A stretch of DNA of 64,000 nt from Halalkalibacter alkalisediminis (GCF_028610705.1 NZ_JAQQWT010000015.1:33661-97660); one strand, 5' to 3'; positions 17,349 to 25,944 are shown, counted from the first letter of the stretch. Notes: generated by a model from the sequence alone, not told the origin. Translations and numbers: made by a program.

Positions 17349-17562
17349 AACGTAACTCACTCTCTTTCCATTTATATCTCACATTAGCGTCTTATCGCTT
17401 TATAGCGTTTAATCTTTCCCCTAATACAACTAGGTTATATTATACCTTATTTATATGGAATTTTTCGAGCTTAAAAAACAATTACAAGCATTTTATGTAT
17501 GAAAACTGTTTGATTTCCCATCTAAAGTTCTAACAAAAATTCAAAGAATTTCAAAATAGCTG

Positions 17563-17590
17563 TTGACTCACCTTTAATCTGTTATATAAT
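17563..17590 (+). promoter_or_regulatory. SigA-type promoter of the BH0509-family unit
   Basis: TTGACT (17563-17568) and TATAAT (17585-17590) are separated by 16 bases. The start codon follows 54 bases later. Confidence 0.7.
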
Positions 17591-17643
17591 AGAAAATAAC
17601 ATAGGTTTATTGTTATAAAACAGAAAGAGAGGAGGAATTAATC

Positions 17644-17787
17644 ATGAGTAGAATGGAGCGCCAAAACATGGTCCGATATATTGAACAGACAAGAAGGATT
17701 CATCGTGATGATTTGCTTTATATGACAGATGCTGATATTGAACACATTTATGAAACAACTTACTTTCAAGAAGAAAACGCGGAGTAA
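17644..17787 (+). CDS. BH0509 family small protein
   Basis: This 47-residue protein begins MSRMERQNMVRYIEQTRRIH and ends with a DADIEHIYETTYF helix. The MSR-ERQNM start and the MTD(A/E)-I--IY element match the BH0509 family of Bacillaceae micro-proteins, whose function is unknown. AGAGAGGAGGAATTAATC precedes the ATG. It is the first gene of a two-gene unit; its stop codon overlaps the ribosome binding region of the next gene (TAAAGGAGG), suggesting coupled translation. Confidence 0.8.
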   Translation: MSRMERQNMVRYIEQTRRIHRDDLLYMTDADIEHIYETTYFQEENAE

Positions 17788-17800
17788 AGGAGGATGCTAA

Positions 17801-17941
17801 ATGGAAACGTACGAGAGAGCTTATCGACAATACACTGAACAATGCGAGCTATTTGGGATGCAGCCAATCGATATGATAAAATTCATTCAAACTGTAACAC
17901 AAGAACAAGTTGAACAAATGATAAGCCAATACACTAACTAA
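17801..17941 (+). CDS. Small hypothetical protein downstream of BH0509
   Basis: This 46-residue protein begins METYERAYRQYTEQCELFGM and has a TVTQEQVEQMISQY tail. It looks helical and has one cysteine. No family was recognised. AAAGGAGGATGCTAA precedes the ATG, 13 bases after the stop of the BH0509-type gene. The excellent ribosome binding site and the following terminator argue that it is real. It is probably co-transcribed with, and perhaps a partner of, the BH0509 protein. Confidence 0.65.
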   Translation: METYERAYRQYTEQCELFGMQPIDMIKFIQTVTQEQVEQMISQYTN

Positions 17942-17978
17942 ACTTTGGAGTGAAAATATGAATAGTGACATTGATGTC

Positions 17979-18031
17979 TCCTAATGCCATCCGTTTAATC
18001 CTAACTTTTAGGAAAACAGGTGGCTTTTTAT
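17979..18031 (+). terminator. Terminator of the two micro-protein genes
   Basis: GCCATC pairs with GGTGGC outside an inner hairpin TCCTAA/TTAGGA. TTTTTATTT follows the outer stem. Confidence 0.65.
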
Positions 18032-18057
18032 TTACTTGTAAATGTGGCAACAAGCAA

Positions 18058-18096
18058 AAGAACTAAATCGTAATGGATTTAGTCCTCTCTGCCATC
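18058..18096 (-). terminator. Terminator of the pepF gene
   Basis: On the minus strand ACTAAATC and GATTTAGT pair around CATTAC and are followed by TCTTTTGC. It lies nine bases beyond the stop codon. Confidence 0.65.
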
Positions 18097-18104
18097 TTAT
18101 TTTG

Positions 18105-19877
18105 TTACTTTTCTGTCAGTTCCATAAATTCATCAACATCTACTAACACAAGGTCAATGGCTTCCTGCCAGAAATCTTTGCTTGTTAAATCAATTTGAAG
18201 GTGCTTCAGAGCTAAGTCTTCAACTGTCATACTCGCTGTATCCTGTAGCAAAGCAATGTAATCATCTTCAAATGAACGTCCAGCTTCGAGCGCTTTTTTA
18301 TAAATACCAAGACTAAATAAGAAACCAAACGTATACGGGAAATTATAAAACGGAACACCTGTAATATGGAAATGTAATTTTGACGCCCAGAAAGTTGGCG
18401 AATACGATGAAAGTTGATTTCCATAAGCTTCTTTTTGAGCTTCTTCCATTATTGAATTCAGCTCATCAACTGACAACATTTTTTCTTTACGAGCTTCATA
18501 AAACCTTGTTTCAAATAGAAAGCGCGAATGAATATTCATAAAGAAAGCGAGCGAGCGCGAGATTTTATTTTCAAGTAATGATAGCCTTACATCTTCTGAA
18601 GGAGCTTCTTTCACTAAAGCATCCGAGATGATCGTTTCAGCAAATGTAGAGGCCGTCTCAGCTACATTCATCGCATATCGTTGTGCAAGTGGGTCCATAT
18701 TCTTTAAGCAATGCCCATGATAGGCATGTCCAAGCTCATGAGCTAAAGTTGCGACATTCGCCATCGTGCCATCGTAAGTCATAAAAATGCGCGACTGTTT
18801 AGATAAAGGAAATGATGTGCAAAATCCACCTGGTCTTTTTCCAGAGCGATCTTCTGCTTCAATCCATCCATCACGTAGAGCTCCCTCTGTAAACGAAGCC
18901 AATTTCGGACTAAACGTGTTAAAATGCTTAATAATTAGCTCACAAGCATCTTCATATGAAATCGTTGTATCCCCTTCAACTGGTAGTGGAGCATGAACAT
19001 CATGCATCGCAAGCTTTTCGACTCCTAGTAACTGCGCTTTACGTTCCATAAACTTATATAGTTTCGGTTTATTATCTGTAATTGTTTGCCACATAGCATC
19101 TAACGTTTCTTCTTTCATACGGTTAATGGCAAGTGGTTCTTTTAATACACTATCCCATCCTCTTGCTTTATATAAATTTAGGCGAAAACCCGCTAAATGA
19201 TTTAAGGTGGAAGCAAATAAATCTCCTTCTTTTTCCCACGCTTTCTCTGAAATATCAAACGCCTTCTCTCGCACGTCACGATCAGCACTATTTAAACGGT
19301 TTTGCAGTTGACCTGCTGATAATAATTTTTCTTCTCCATCCTCTTCAAATGGAATTTGCATACGACCAACTGCACTATTATAAACATTTCCCCATGCATG
19401 GTAGCCGTCAATAGCAAGTTGTCCTGCTAACTTTTCTTGTGCTGGAGGCAATTTTTCATTTGCCTGTGTACGACGCTCTTCTAAATTGAAAATGACACCT
19501 GACAAAGAAGGACGTGAGATTAAACGGTTCCACTCCTCTGTAGATAGAGCAACCATTATATCTTCAAGAACGCCCCAAATATTTTGAATTTGAGTATTTT
19601 GTTCTGTGATCTTTCCAAGCCATAGCATAGCTTCTTTGTCTTTTACATCTTGTGCTGTTAAGCAGCTAATAAAAGCTCCAGCCTCTCTCGAACGCTGCAT
19701 ATAAACTTGTACATTATGTATATAGGCTTCTAATCGGTCTAGCGTCATTTCCTCATTAAGTAGATGATCTAGATTTTCCAAAAGTTGATCTGTTTCTGCC
19801 ACAAATAATTTAAATTCTTCTGACGTGCTTCCACCTTTAAAAATCGATTCTAAATCCCAAACTTCCGGAAACTTCAT
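18105..19877 (-). CDS. pepF: M3 family oligoendopeptidase F
   Basis: This 590-residue cytoplasmic zinc metallopeptidase has the HEXXH site HELGH (residues 380-384, in LAHELGHAYHG). The third zinc ligand region, ETASTFAE, lies about 25 residues later. Length and layout match the PepF/oligoendopeptidase branch, which trims peptides of roughly 7-17 residues and in bacilli has been linked to sporulation control and signal-peptide turnover. AGGAGGAATCGTTTT fixes the ATG at 19877; the open frame extends only six codons further. It is a single gene divergent from the Lrp gene. Confidence 0.9.
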   Translation of the reverse strand: MKFPEVWDLESIFKGGSTSEEFKLFVAETDQLLENLDHLLNEEMTLDRLEAYIHNVQVYMQRSREAGAFISCLTAQDVKDKEAMLWLGKITEQNTQIQNIWGVLEDIMVALSTEEWNRLISRPSLSGVIFNLEERRTQANEKLPPAQEKLAGQLAIDGYHAWGNVYNSAVGRMQIPFEEDGEEKLLSAGQLQNRLNSADRDVREKAFDISEKAWEKEGDLFASTLNHLAGFRLNLYKARGWDSVLKEPLAINRMKEETLDAMWQTITDNKPKLYKFMERKAQLLGVEKLAMHDVHAPLPVEGDTTISYEDACELIIKHFNTFSPKLASFTEGALRDGWIEAEDRSGKRPGGFCTSFPLSKQSRIFMTYDGTMANVATLAHELGHAYHGHCLKNMDPLAQRYAMNVAETASTFAETIISDALVKEAPSEDVRLSLLENKISRSLAFFMNIHSRFLFETRFYEARKEKMLSVDELNSIMEEAQKEAYGNQLSSYSPTFWASKLHFHITGVPFYNFPYTFGFLFSLGIYKKALEAGRSFEDDYIALLQDTASMTVEDLALKHLQIDLTSKDFWQEAIDLVLVDVDEFMELTEK

Positions 19878-20027
19878 AAAACGATTCCTCCTCAATATTT
19901 CGATACCCGTAATAACAGTTTATCAGAATTTTAACAATTAAACCACAAATACTAAGAAAGATGTTTTCACCTTACAAAATGTTCTATAATGTGGATATCT
20001 ATGTTACAAAGGGGTGTGAAAACAGGA

Positions 20028-20477
20028 ATGAAACTAGACACTACCGACCGAAAAATACTAGAGCTCTTAACGATTAATGGGCGTATGTCATATGTAGATA
20101 TCGCAAAAGAACTCGGGCTCTCTCGCGTAGCTATTCGTGAACGTATCAATCAGCTAATGGAAGAGGAAATAATCGAGAAATTTAGCGTTGTGATCAATTC
20201 AGATAAAATAGGAAAAAAAGTTTCGGCTTTTTTTGAAGTAGATTGCGAACCGACATGTCTCGTTTCAGTAGCAGAAACATTAGCAGAGAATCCTAAAGTA
20301 GCTAGTTGCTATCAAATGACAGGTCCTAGTACCCTTCATATGCATGTACTTGTCGAGGACTTTGAGCAATTAGAACAGTTTATTAATGAAGAACTATATG
20401 CTTTAAAAGGAATCACTAGAGTTGAAAGTCATATTTTGCTTAGACGTTTTAAAAGCCGTAGTGGCATGAAATTGTAA
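20028..20477 (+). CDS. Lrp/AsnC family transcriptional regulator
   Basis: This 149-residue DNA-binding protein has an N-terminal winged helix-turn-helix (residues 1-60) starting MKLDTTDRKILELLTINGR, with recognition-helix sequence LGLSRVAIRERINQL. A C-terminal RAM effector domain (about 65-145) contains SCYQMTGPSTLHM. AAAGGGGTG lies about 11 bases before the ATG at 20028. It faces a gamma-glutamyltransferase gene, as B. subtilis ywrC neighbours ywrD, so an amino-acid-responsive local regulator is likely (inference). Confidence 0.88.
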   Translation: MKLDTTDRKILELLTINGRMSYVDIAKELGLSRVAIRERINQLMEEEIIEKFSVVINSDKIGKKVSAFFEVDCEPTCLVSVAETLAENPKVASCYQMTGPSTLHMHVLVEDFEQLEQFINEELYALKGITRVESHILLRRFKSRSGMKL

Positions 20478-20532
20478 TGAACACACATCTATATAAATAG
20501 TTCGACTCGGACACCTTTAACTCCTTGGTCGT

Positions 20533-20556
20533 TAAATAAATAAATAAATAAATAAA
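20533..20556. repeat. Tandem tetranucleotide repeat (TAAA)x6
   Basis: Six perfect consecutive copies of TAAA lie in the space between the convergent Lrp and gamma-glutamyltransferase genes. Confidence 0.9.
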
Positions 20557-20570
20557 AAGTCTAACTAAAG

Positions 20571-20609
20571 TGAAGAACGTTAGGAGGATTCATCTCTTAA
20601 CGTTCTTCT
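20571..20609. terminator. Hairpin between lrp and gamma-glutamyltransferase genes
   Basis: GAAGAACGTTA (20572-20582) and TAACGTTCTTC (20598-20608) form a perfect 11-pair stem between convergent genes. The U-tracts are weak on both sides. Confidence 0.6.
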
Positions 20610-20628
20610 CACATCTTGATAGATAAAA

Positions 20629-22242
20629 TTACCAAACCGCTATATGACCATCTGTTCTTGACTCCGTTCCTCCAACTAAGACTCCAGTTTCAGGATCTCT
20701 CCAAATAATTTGACCTCTTCCAAACGGCCCACCATCTACTTCCACTTTTATTTGATGTCCTTTTCGGGTTAAAGCCTCTGCAATATGTGGAGAAAGAGAA
20801 CGCTCAACATGAACTCTTTTTCCTACTGACCACATCCAGCGCGGAGCATCTAAGGTCGCTTGTGGATTCAATGCAAAATCAACTGTATTAACAACCACTT
20901 GTACATGACCTTGTGGCTGCATAAACCCACCCATTACACCAAATGGACCTACTGCCTCGTCTCCTTTTGTGAGAAAGCCAGGAATAATCGTATGGTACGT
21001 TTTCTTGCCTGGCTTGAGGGCATTGTCGTGGCTTGGATTAAGTGAAAAGTTATGTCCACGGTTTTGCATCGCAATCCCCGTCCCAGGAACAACAATACCA
21101 GAACCAAAGCCCATATAGTTACTTTGGATGAAAGATACCATGTTTCCTTCACCATCAGCTGTAGCTAAATAGACCGTTCCACCTTTTTGTGGTGTCCCCG
21201 GCTCAGGAGTAATCGCTTCTTCACCAATTAGGTCGCGACGTGTATTCGCATACTCCTCAGAAAGAAGTTCATCAACAGAAACACTCATCGAACTCGGATC
21301 TGTAATATACTTCATTCCATCAACGAAAGCTAATTTTATGGCTTCAATTTGCTTATGATACGTATCGACTGATTCTTTTTCTGTAAATCTATAACCTTTT
21401 AAAATATTCAACGCTTCTAACGCAATTAACCCTTGGCCATTCGGTGGAATTTCCCAAACCTGATAGCCACGATACTCAACACTAATCGGCTCAACCCATT
21501 CAGGCTTATATGCTTTTAAATCCTCTTTTCTTAAAAAGCCTCCGTGCTGTTGGAAGAAGGCATCAATTTGATCCGCCAACTCTCCTTCATAGAAGGCTTT
21601 TCCGTTTGTTTCTGCGATTAACCGTAGCGTATAGGCATGTCCAGAAGATTTCCACATCTCACCGGCTTTAGGAACTTTTCCATTAGGCGCAAAAGTCTCA
21701 AACCATGGCTTAAATTCGTCTCCTTCTACGGAACGTGAATAAGCTTTGTAGGCATTACCCCAATATTTAGCGAGCGTAGGAGACAGAGGGAACCCTTCTT
21801 CTGCGTATTTAATAGCAGGTGCTAATACATCTGTTAATGATAATTTTCCGAATTTTTGCGAAAGCTCCGCCCAAGCTCCAGGAGTTCCTGGTACGGTCAC
21901 CGGAACCATTCCAAACTTAGGTAACTCTTTTTCATAACCAGCTTCTTTAACCGCCTCAATCGACAGGTTTTTTGGTGACTGACCACTTCCATTAAGTCCA
22001 TGAAGCTTTCCATCTACCCACACTAAAGCAAAGCAATCAGAGCCTATGCCATTAGATGTTGGTTCTACTACCGTTAAGCAAGCAGCAGTTGCAATCGCTG
22101 CATCAATCGCATTACCTCCAAGTTTTAATATATCTAATCCAGCTTCAGCTGCTAACGGCTGCGAAGTAGCAACCATCCCTTTTCTGCCGTATACAACGTT
22201 TCTTTGAGATGAATAAGGATATGTATGCGCATCAAAACTCAT
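20629..22242 (-). CDS. Gamma-glutamyltransferase family protein (YwrD-like)
   Basis: This 537-residue Ntn-hydrolase would self-cleave before the Thr in KGGTVYLATADG (about residue 356), giving a large and a small subunit. Other family features are LGGNAIDAAIATA (about 41-53) and the GGFMQPQGHVQV segment near 440. No signal peptide is visible, so it is cytoplasmic, unlike secreted Ggt. It best resembles B. subtilis YwrD (about 525 residues). It transfers or hydrolyses gamma-glutamyl groups; the real substrate is unknown. A second paralogue lies at 56443-58086. Confidence 0.88.
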   Translation of the reverse strand: MSFDAHTYPYSSQRNVVYGRKGMVATSQPLAAEAGLDILKLGGNAIDAAIATAACLTVVEPTSNGIGSDCFALVWVDGKLHGLNGSGQSPKNLSIEAVKEAGYEKELPKFGMVPVTVPGTPGAWAELSQKFGKLSLTDVLAPAIKYAEEGFPLSPTLAKYWGNAYKAYSRSVEGDEFKPWFETFAPNGKVPKAGEMWKSSGHAYTLRLIAETNGKAFYEGELADQIDAFFQQHGGFLRKEDLKAYKPEWVEPISVEYRGYQVWEIPPNGQGLIALEALNILKGYRFTEKESVDTYHKQIEAIKLAFVDGMKYITDPSSMSVSVDELLSEEYANTRRDLIGEEAITPEPGTPQKGGTVYLATADGEGNMVSFIQSNYMGFGSGIVVPGTGIAMQNRGHNFSLNPSHDNALKPGKKTYHTIIPGFLTKGDEAVGPFGVMGGFMQPQGHVQVVVNTVDFALNPQATLDAPRWMWSVGKRVHVERSLSPHIAEALTRKGHQIKVEVDGGPFGRGQIIWRDPETGVLVGGTESRTDGHIAVW

Positions 22243-22316
22243 ATGTTATTTCCCCCTTAACGATCTATTTATTTCGAAAAACTAAACAATTATATTTTAA
22301 TTATAATGGAAACTAA

Positions 22317-22520
22317 CAAACGTCGTCTATTAAAGATTTCATTTTTCTGATAATTCCAGTATTTTATCCAGCTACTACTGGAACAGGTCTTTCCAAAATG
22401 TTTGACATTCAGCACAATAAATTTCTTGTTGTCTATTGCACAAATTGCGGTTACTCAGAACTATATAATAGTCAAACTTCAACCGCATCAAATATAATTG
22501 ATTTCTTTTTTGGTAGCTAA
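22317..22520 (+). pseudogene. Remnant of a zinc-ribbon (DUF2082-type) protein gene
   Basis: An open frame from after a TAA at 22314-22316 to the TAA at 22518 reads, from about 22371, ATTGTGLSKMFDIQHNKFLV, then YCTNCGYSELYNSQTST and ASNIIDFFFGS. This is a good match to the second half of the small zinc-ribbon nucleic-acid-binding proteins of Firmicutes (TG-G-SK-F-IQ, CxxCGYTELY, NI-DFF-G). The first CxxC and the usual start are missing. The only ATG (22398) would give a 40-residue half protein without a ribosome binding site. It is therefore a decayed gene. Confidence 0.6.
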
Positions 22521-22546
22521 ACTCTTCTCATCTTTTTTATGTAATA

Positions 22547-22582
22547 TAAAAAGAAAGACTCCAGAGAGCCTTCCTTTTTCTG
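22547..22582 (-). terminator. Terminator of the catalase gene
   Basis: On the minus strand AAAGGAAGGCTC and GAGTCTTTCTTT pair over 12 positions (two G-T) around TCTG, followed by TTATAT. Confidence 0.7.
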
Positions 22583-22586
22583 AGAA

Positions 22587-24044
22587 TTAGTTATTAATGT
22601 GTTGCAAGTATGGAGAAATATCAAATCCTAAGTTTTCTGCAAGACGACTTCCTAGACTTTCATCTGCACGGTAGAAGTTACATACAGCAAGAAGTTTCGT
22701 TTGCTCAGCAACAGATTGTAAGTCATTTGTCAGGTTTTTCACTAGAGCGTCTTGCTCTTCCTTAGAATAACGACGGTAAACTTGACCAGCTTGACCAAAA
22801 TTGTTCGTCTTATCAATTTCTCGTCTGCCAGCAACACCTTGAATAGGCATTTGGGCATCTGTATAAGCACCATCTTCTTTTGGCGTGTGCTCATAACGAT
22901 TTGGCTCGTAGTTAATACGTTCTTCTTGTTGCTTAAATGTCATTGCACCATCACGTTGATTGTTGCTTACTTGGGCAAATGGACAGTTAATTGGTAGTTG
23001 TAAATAGTTAGGACCAACGCGGTAACGTTGTGTATCTGAGTACGAGAACAAGCGGCCTTGAAGTAATTTATCTTCAGAAGGCTCAATTCCTGGTACTACT
23101 ACACCTGGGTTGAATCCAACTTGTTCCGTTTCAGCAAAGATATTCTCAGGGTTTTTGTTTAGTGTCATTGTTCCAACAAGTTGATACGGAATATCCTCTT
23201 CAAACCAATCCTTTGTTGCATCAAGTGGATCAAAATCAAAATGATCCATATCAGCTGGCTCTAGAATTTGAACATAGAAGTCCCACTCTGGAAAATCACC
23301 ATTTTCAATTGCTTCATATAAATCTTGACTCGCATGGTTAAAGTTGTTAGCTTGAATTTCAGCAGCCTCTTCAGCTGATAGATTTTTCACACCTTGCTTT
23401 GGAACCCAACGGAACTTAGCATAAACCGTGTTACCAAACTCATTAACTAGTTTAAGAGCATGAACACTCGAACCACGCATATGACGGTAATCAGCAGGAA
23501 TTCCTTCATCTGATAATAGATGCATTAACATATTCGTTGTTTCAGGTCTTAGCGTCCAGAAATCCCAGTAACGATCAGGATCTTGAAGTCCAGTACGAGG
23601 GTCTGGCTTTAAAGAATGAACTAAGTCAGGGAATTTCATCGCATCACGAATAAAGAATACTGGAAGATTATTTCCTACTAAATCCCAGTTTCCTTCTTCT
23701 GTATAAAATTTAGTTGAAAAACCACGTGGGTCACGAAGAGTCTCAGGAGAATGGAGACCATGAATAACTGTTGAGAAACGAACAAACACTGGTGTTTCTT
23801 TACCTACATCTGAAAACAATGCGGCTTTTGAATAACGCTTTAAGTCATTTTTTACTTTAAATACACCATGAGCTCCAGCACCACGGGCATGTACAACACG
23901 CTCAGGAATACGCTCGCGATCAAAATGAGCTAGCTTCTCAATTAATTGATAGTCTTCAAGTAAAGTCGGCCCACGTTGACCAGCCGTACGAGAGTTTTGA
24001 TTGTCGTAAATAGGAGCACCTTGATTTGTTGATAATTTTTTCAT
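22587..24044 (-). CDS. Monofunctional haem catalase (clade 3 size)
   Basis: This 485-residue cytoplasmic enzyme disproportionates hydrogen peroxide. The distal active-site region RIPERVVHARGAGAHG (about residues 46-61) contains the catalytic His, VRFST follows, and the distal Asn lies in the DLVGNNLPVFFIRDA segment. The proximal haem-ligand Tyr is in RLFSYSDTQRYR (about 330-341). Length fits small-subunit clade 3 catalases (KatA type), but KatA and KatX cannot be told apart with certainty here. AGAGGAGGAATAAAT precedes the ATG. The promoter lies about 350 bases upstream and carries a PerR-like box. Confidence 0.93.
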   Translation of the reverse strand: MKKLSTNQGAPIYDNQNSRTAGQRGPTLLEDYQLIEKLAHFDRERIPERVVHARGAGAHGVFKVKNDLKRYSKAALFSDVGKETPVFVRFSTVIHGLHSPETLRDPRGFSTKFYTEEGNWDLVGNNLPVFFIRDAMKFPDLVHSLKPDPRTGLQDPDRYWDFWTLRPETTNMLMHLLSDEGIPADYRHMRGSSVHALKLVNEFGNTVYAKFRWVPKQGVKNLSAEEAAEIQANNFNHASQDLYEAIENGDFPEWDFYVQILEPADMDHFDFDPLDATKDWFEEDIPYQLVGTMTLNKNPENIFAETEQVGFNPGVVVPGIEPSEDKLLQGRLFSYSDTQRYRVGPNYLQLPINCPFAQVSNNQRDGAMTFKQQEERINYEPNRYEHTPKEDGAYTDAQMPIQGVAGRREIDKTNNFGQAGQVYRRYSKEEQDALVKNLTNDLQSVAEQTKLLAVCNFYRADESLGSRLAENLGFDISPYLQHINN

Positions 24045-24157
24045 ATTTATTCCTCCTCTAAAACATTTGTTTATTTAGTTTTTAACCTATTCCCTTAAAT
24101 ATGGAACACATTTAAGGAGTGATCAACAACGTTTTTGGTCGTTTCATCAGGTAACTT

Positions 24158-24235
24158 TTACATTGCTGGAATTATGTATCGCAATGTACTTAGAACGTTA
24201 AAGAAGTACCTACCACCCAACCCAGCCATTTCCAT
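24158..24235 (-). CDS. Possible 25-codon leader ORF in the catalase mRNA
   Basis: An ORF reading MEMAGLGGRYFFNVLSTLRY followed by IIPAM lies in the catalase leader. TAGGAGTGG stands about ten bases ahead of the ATG at 24235. It is hydrophobic with basic residues. It may be a regulatory leader peptide, a small membrane peptide or chance. Confidence 0.3.
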   Translation of the reverse strand: MEMAGLGGRYFFNVLSTLRYIIPAM

Positions 24236-24361
24236 TTTTTCTTCCACTCCTATTCATGTATAGATGAATTCTATTAATAGGAATAGAGAATTAGAGAATT
24301 ATAGAATGTAAATGTAATACTTGCTGAATTACAAAGTTCAGAAACTACAATAACTTCTTTT

Positions 24362-24376
24362 TTATAATTATTATTA
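24362..24376. promoter_or_regulatory. PerR-box-like operator of the catalase promoter
   Basis: TTATAATTATTATTA matches the PerR consensus TTATAATNATTATAA with one mismatch. It lies just downstream of the predicted transcription start, so binding would block the promoter. A weaker 11/14 match lies at 24429-24443. Confidence 0.65.
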
Positions 24377-24392
24377 ACTGATTACGTTTATC

Positions 24393-24421
24393 ATTTTACA
24401 AAACGATCAAACCAATGTCAA
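24393..24421 (-). promoter_or_regulatory. SigA promoter of the catalase gene
   Basis: On the minus strand TTGACA (24421-24416), a 17-base spacer and TAAAAT (24398-24393). The predicted start near 24386 gives a leader of about 340 bases. Confidence 0.75.
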
Positions 24422-24474
24422 CGATAAACGATAATTATTTTAAAGAAAGAATTGAAATTACTTTTTCTTAATGA

Positions 24475-24509
24475 CAAAAAACCTGTAGAACCAATGTTCT
24501 ACAGGTTTA
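24475..24509 (-). terminator. Terminator of the ALDH operon
   Basis: On the minus strand AAACCTGTAGAA and TTCTACAGGTTT pair perfectly around CATTGG and are followed by TTTTGTC. Confidence 0.85.
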
Positions 24510-24582
24510 ATACCTATGGAGCACTCTATTATTTTCTCATCTTAAGTAAACCTATTGAAAAAACTCTTCATTAAATGCTTAT

Positions 24583-25944
24583 TTAACGGAAGATCTTCCT
24601 TAAGAGACTCATTGCCTTTTCATCCTGTCTATAACGAATAGGTAGATCAAATCGAGTTGTCTGCTTCAATATACTTTTTCTATGGGTAAAAGCTAAGAAA
24701 CTGTTATATCCATGATAAGCACCTATTCCACTTTCACCCTTTCCACCAAACGGCAAATAAGGTGTAGCTAAATGCATAACCGTATCATTGATACACCCTC
24801 CGCCAAATGGAAGTTCATGAATAAACCGTTTCTGCATTTCTTCATTCTCAGCAAATATATAAAATGCCAATGGGCATGGTCGATCACGAATGATTGAGAT
24901 TGCCTCTTCCGCTTCTCGATAAGAAAAAATAGGTAAAAGAGGTCCGAATATTTCTTCTTTCATCATTGTTTCGTTCCAATCAACTTCCTCAAGCAGTGTA
25001 GGTGAGATCACAAGGTTTTCACGATTGAAATCTCCACCTTTAATCACTTCACCCTCATTTAAGAATGAAAGTAATCGTTCAAAGTGGCGCTCACTCACTA
25101 TTCTAGGGTAACTCCCACTTTTTATCTTTTGTGAGAATAACTCATCCATCTGTTTCTTTAAATGATTGAGAAAACTATCTTTTACCTCTTCATGGACGAG
25201 CACATAATCAGGAGCTACACATGTCTGCCCTGCATTAATAAACTTTCCCCAAGCTATTCGTTTAGCAGCCAAGTCTAGCTTGGCACTCTTATCAACAACT
25301 GCTGGACTCTTGCCTCCAAGCTCTAGTGTAACAGGAATTAGTTGCTTGGCGGCCGCTTCCATTACTACTTTTCCAACTGCCACACTTCCTGTGAAGAAAA
25401 TATAATCAAATGGTTGCTCTAACAATCGTTGACTTGTCTCTACCGCACCTTCTACAACGCAAATGTAATCTTTACTGTAAGATTCATTCAAAAGCTCTTT
25501 AATAATTTTAGAAGTGTTCGGAGTTAACTCCGATGGTTTTATCACAGCACAGTTCCCACCTGCAATGGCTCCAATTAAAGGCGCAAATGCTAATTGAACA
25601 GGGTAATTCCATGGAGCGATAATAAGCGTTAAGCCATGTGGTTCTGAGTACACAACTCCCCTAGAACCAAAATGAGAAATAGGTGCCTTTACTTTTTGAG
25701 GTTTAGACCATTTTGTTAAATGTTTAATGGTATGAGATATTTCTTGATAAAGAGGAGCAATTTCTGTTAGGAACGCTTCCTCGGTCGACTTATTCAAATC
25801 GACCTTTAACGCGTTCATCAAATCATGTTCACGTGTTTTAATGGACCTTTTTAAAACTTCTAACTGCTCTTTGCGAAAAAAGATATCTCGAGTTTTTCCT
25901 TGATGAAAAAATAATCGTTGTCTTTCTAACAGATCGACATACAT
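24583..25944 (-). CDS. Aldehyde dehydrogenase (YwdH-like class 3 type)
   Basis: This 453-residue NAD(P)-dependent enzyme oxidises aldehydes to acids. The general-base Glu is in TLELGGKSPAVV (about residues 205-216) and the nucleophilic Cys is in NAGQTCVAPDYVLV (about 240-253). IIAPWNYPVQLA near 109 is the cofactor-site signature. The short length and the hydrophobic/basic C-terminus (RQDEKAMSLLRKIFR) place it in the fatty-aldehyde/coniferyl-aldehyde group like YwdH and AlkH. GGAGAGAGAATC precedes the ATG. It lies 11 bases after the 213-residue membrane protein gene, in one unit. Confidence 0.9.
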   Translation of the reverse strand: MYVDLLERQRLFFHQGKTRDIFFRKEQLEVLKRSIKTREHDLMNALKVDLNKSTEEAFLTEIAPLYQEISHTIKHLTKWSKPQKVKAPISHFGSRGVVYSEPHGLTLIIAPWNYPVQLAFAPLIGAIAGGNCAVIKPSELTPNTSKIIKELLNESYSKDYICVVEGAVETSQRLLEQPFDYIFFTGSVAVGKVVMEAAAKQLIPVTLELGGKSPAVVDKSAKLDLAAKRIAWGKFINAGQTCVAPDYVLVHEEVKDSFLNHLKKQMDELFSQKIKSGSYPRIVSERHFERLLSFLNEGEVIKGGDFNRENLVISPTLLEEVDWNETMMKEEIFGPLLPIFSYREAEEAISIIRDRPCPLAFYIFAENEEMQKRFIHELPFGGGCINDTVMHLATPYLPFGGKGESGIGAYHGYNSFLAFTHRKSILKQTTRFDLPIRYRQDEKAMSLLRKIFR

